Source: Xiheibacterium sp038325765
Lineage (GTDB): Bacteria > Myxococcota_A > Polyangia > Nannocystales > Nannocystaceae
Assembly: GCA_038325765.1 (NCBI GenBank)
Contig: JBBQJI010000037.1
Coordinates: 8,759-72,758 of the forward strand
DNA length: 64,000 nucleotides
Reading direction: 5' to 3'
In this document: one piece after another, positions 62,947 through 64,000 of the stretch
How the letters are laid out: every line of letters begins with the position of its first letter
How positions within the stretch are numbered: position 1 is the stretch's first letter
Made by a program: the position numbers and the translations under genes
The notes under the pieces: model-generated
Told to the model about the DNA's origin: nothing
The model's database searches: none
Seen by the model: only the letters and a program-made list of their open reading frames with translations

Positions 62947-63663
62947 GTGGCCCAGCAGCCCGCCATGCCGACTCCCGATCGAGCCCGTGCCGTCGTCGCG
63001 GAGCTAGGACTCGCGGTCACCGGCATGGTGCTCGGGGTCGCCGTGCTGTTCGTGCTGCGCGCGCTGGGCCTGTGGCCTGCCACCGCGCGCGGCATCGGCC
63101 TCATCAGCGGACCCACGATCACCGGCATCGCGGCGCTGTTCTACCTGTGGGCGCACACGCGGCTGGACGCCGGCCAGCCGCTGCTCTCGCCGATCACCAG
63201 GGTCGGCCGCGGTCATGCGGTGCTCGTCGCATTGGTCGCGACCGCCGTCGCGATCGGCGGCAGCATGGTGCTCGGCGTGGTGCTGGAGCTGCTCGGGGCG
63301 CCGGTCGCCGAGCAGCAGACCATCGTCGAGATCGTCGCCGATTGGCATGCGGGGACCGATCGCACCACGATGATCGTGCTCGGTGTCAGCGCCGTCGTGC
63401 TCGCGCCCATCGCCGAGGAGTGCCTGTTCCGCGGGCTGCTGTTCGCGCGGCTGCGCGAGGCGAGCGGTCGGCCGATCGCGTACGTCGTGAGCGCGATCGG
63501 CTTCGCCGCGATCCACGGCAACCCGGCCGGGCTGCCGATCTACCTCTGGCTCGGCGTGGTGTTCGCGCTCTCGCTCGAGCGCAGCGGGCGGCTCGCGGCG
63601 CCCATCGCGGTGCACATGGGCAACAACGCGTTCGCGTTCGCGGTGCTGCTGCTCGGGCAGTGA
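62947..63663 (+). CDS. CPBP-family intramembrane metalloprotease
   Basis: 238 residues with six to seven membrane helices. Motifs: VVLAPIAEECLFRGLLFARL (EExxxR), SAIGFAAIHGN (FxxxH) and APIAVHMGNNAFAFAVLLL (HxxxN), i.e. motifs 1-3 of CAAX-protease/bacteriocin-processing (Abi) proteins. It is expected to cleave a membrane peptide; substrates of most family members are unknown, and some act on bacteriocins or prenylated proteins. GTG 62947 has GGGAGAG 8 bases upstream. It sits between two tRNA genes. Confidence 0.92.
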   Translation: MAQQPAMPTPDRARAVVAELGLAVTGMVLGVAVLFVLRALGLWPATARGIGLISGPTITGIAALFYLWAHTRLDAGQPLLSPITRVGRGHAVLVALVATAVAIGGSMVLGVVLELLGAPVAEQQTIVEIVADWHAGTDRTTMIVLGVSAVVLAPIAEECLFRGLLFARLREASGRPIAYVVSAIGFAAIHGNPAGLPIYLWLGVVFALSLERSGRLAAPIAVHMGNNAFAFAVLLLGQ

Positions 63664-63689
63664 GGGCAGGGAGGGGGGCGCGTGGGGGG

Positions 63690-63754
63690 GCGCGGGGACG
63701 GGGCGCGGGGACGGGGCGCGGGGACGGGACGCGGGGACGGGACGCGTGGACGGG
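63690..63754. repeat. 13-bp tandem repeat, 5 copies
   Basis: GCGCGGGGACGGG three times, then two variants (ACGCGGGGACGGG and ACGCGTGGACGGG), head to tail behind the CPBP stop (63663) and before the tRNA-Arg promoter. Confidence 0.9.
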
Positions 63755-63800
63755 GCAGCGGGCCTGCCTGGGGCTGTTCGCGTTCGCCGCCAACGGGGCC

Positions 63801-63829
63801 TTGCGGTGGGCCTGGGTCTCTGTTAGCTT
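63801..63829 (+). promoter_or_regulatory. Promoter of the tRNA-Arg gene
   Basis: TTGCGG (63801-63806) and TAGCTT (63824-63829) with a 17-base spacer. The -10 is identical to that of the tRNA-Ser gene. The tRNA begins 33 bases downstream. Confidence 0.7.
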
Positions 63830-63861
63830 CCGCGCCGCTTCGCCGCACGGTGGAGTACCAC

Positions 63862-63935
63862 GCATCCGTAGCTCAGTTGGATAGAGCGTCGGTCTACGGA
63901 ACCGAAAGTCGGAGGTTCGAATCCTTCCGGATGCG
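63862..63935 (+). tRNA. tRNA-Arg (anticodon ACG)
   Basis: 74 bases: acceptor GCATCCG/CGGATGC with discriminator G, D-arm GCTC/GAGC, anticodon arm TCGGT-CTACGGA-ACCGA with anticodon ACG (ICG after editing, reads CGU/CGC/CGA), T-arm GGAGG-TTCGAAT-CCTTC. CCA is not encoded. Confidence 0.96.
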
Positions 63936-64000
63936 CTGGTGAGGGTGGGGCTGGTGGGGATCGGGAAGATTTCCGTGGACACGCGGTGGACGAAGGCTCG

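Noticed and set aside
62947..63663. CPBP protease as bacteriocin self-immunity gene
   Set aside because: No precursor peptide or transporter gene lies next to it; only tRNA genes.
62791..63935. tRNA genes as integration sites for a mobile element
   Set aside because: No integrase and no repeated tRNA end were found between or beside them within the window.

Overview
The window looks like chromosomal DNA of a myxobacterium (Myxococcota), most likely of the Nannocystis/Plesiocystis type. The reasons are very high GC, many secreted lipoproteins with Ser/Thr- or Asp-rich tethers behind the lipobox, Cys-rich and thrombospondin-type repeats, a MYXO-CTERM-like sorting tail on a peptidase (25626-28010), a Ser/Thr kinase with a TonB-like C-terminal domain, and an F0 ATP synthase cluster separate from F1. 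The assignment is inference; there is no rRNA in the window.

Layout. 1-9800: the 3' end of an anti-sigma/TPR-type gene with a coupled lipoprotein, a bestrophin-family channel, a coupled lipoprotein/beta-barrel pair, low-complexity and 13-bp repeats, a thioredoxin coupled to a HEAT-repeat/RNA-methyltransferase fusion, and small conserved proteins. 9850-25600: hemL, a bisphosphate-nucleotidase-like phosphatase, a propeller-cytochrome c with a propeller-like lipoprotein, phosphofructokinase, a cysteine-less Lpd/SthA-like flavoprotein, an XRE regulator, two-domain PPK2 and a receptor-like Ser/Thr kinase with a divergent TPR-like membrane protein. 25600-39400: an S46 dipeptidyl peptidase, a tightly packed group (VolA-like lipase lipoprotein, M24-like protein, inositol-monophosphatase family, RlmKL), two lipoproteins, and an ECF sigma factor with a coupled membrane protein. 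39400-49600: Uma2, an AlaA-like aminotransferase, a coupled MBL-fold hydrolase and SDR, an amidohydrolase lipoprotein, and atpI-atpB-atpE. 49800-58450: an exported TldD/TldE-like pair, a glycosyltransferase-like protein, a PDZ/thioredoxin-fold lipoprotein, a beta-barrel protein with pentapeptide repeats, and a Cys-rich lipoprotein. 58450-64000: an acyl-CoA carboxylase operon (accC-carboxyltransferase-biotin carrier), a VanZ-like protein, tRNA-Ser(GCU), a CPBP protease and tRNA-Arg(ACG).

Most tightly packed genes are coupled by ATGA or GTGA overlaps. Genes that begin a transcription unit show a recurrent feature: a TAnnnT hexamer ends 6-9 bases before the start codon in at least 16 cases on both strands. 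The same kind of -10 (TAGCTT, 17 bases from a -35-like hexamer) precedes both tRNAs at a normal leader distance. This suggests that leaderless mRNAs are common in this genome. I used the motif to choose several starts.

Other points for follow-up are tandem repeats with 12-18 bp units clustered at gene 3' ends (two arrays span the stop codon), a biotin carrier with a second, lysine-less biotinyl-like domain, a thioredoxin-fold lipoprotein without its cysteines, and a TldD/TldE-like pair that appears to be exported. I did not find a CRISPR array, prophage, insertion sequence or recognisable defence island.
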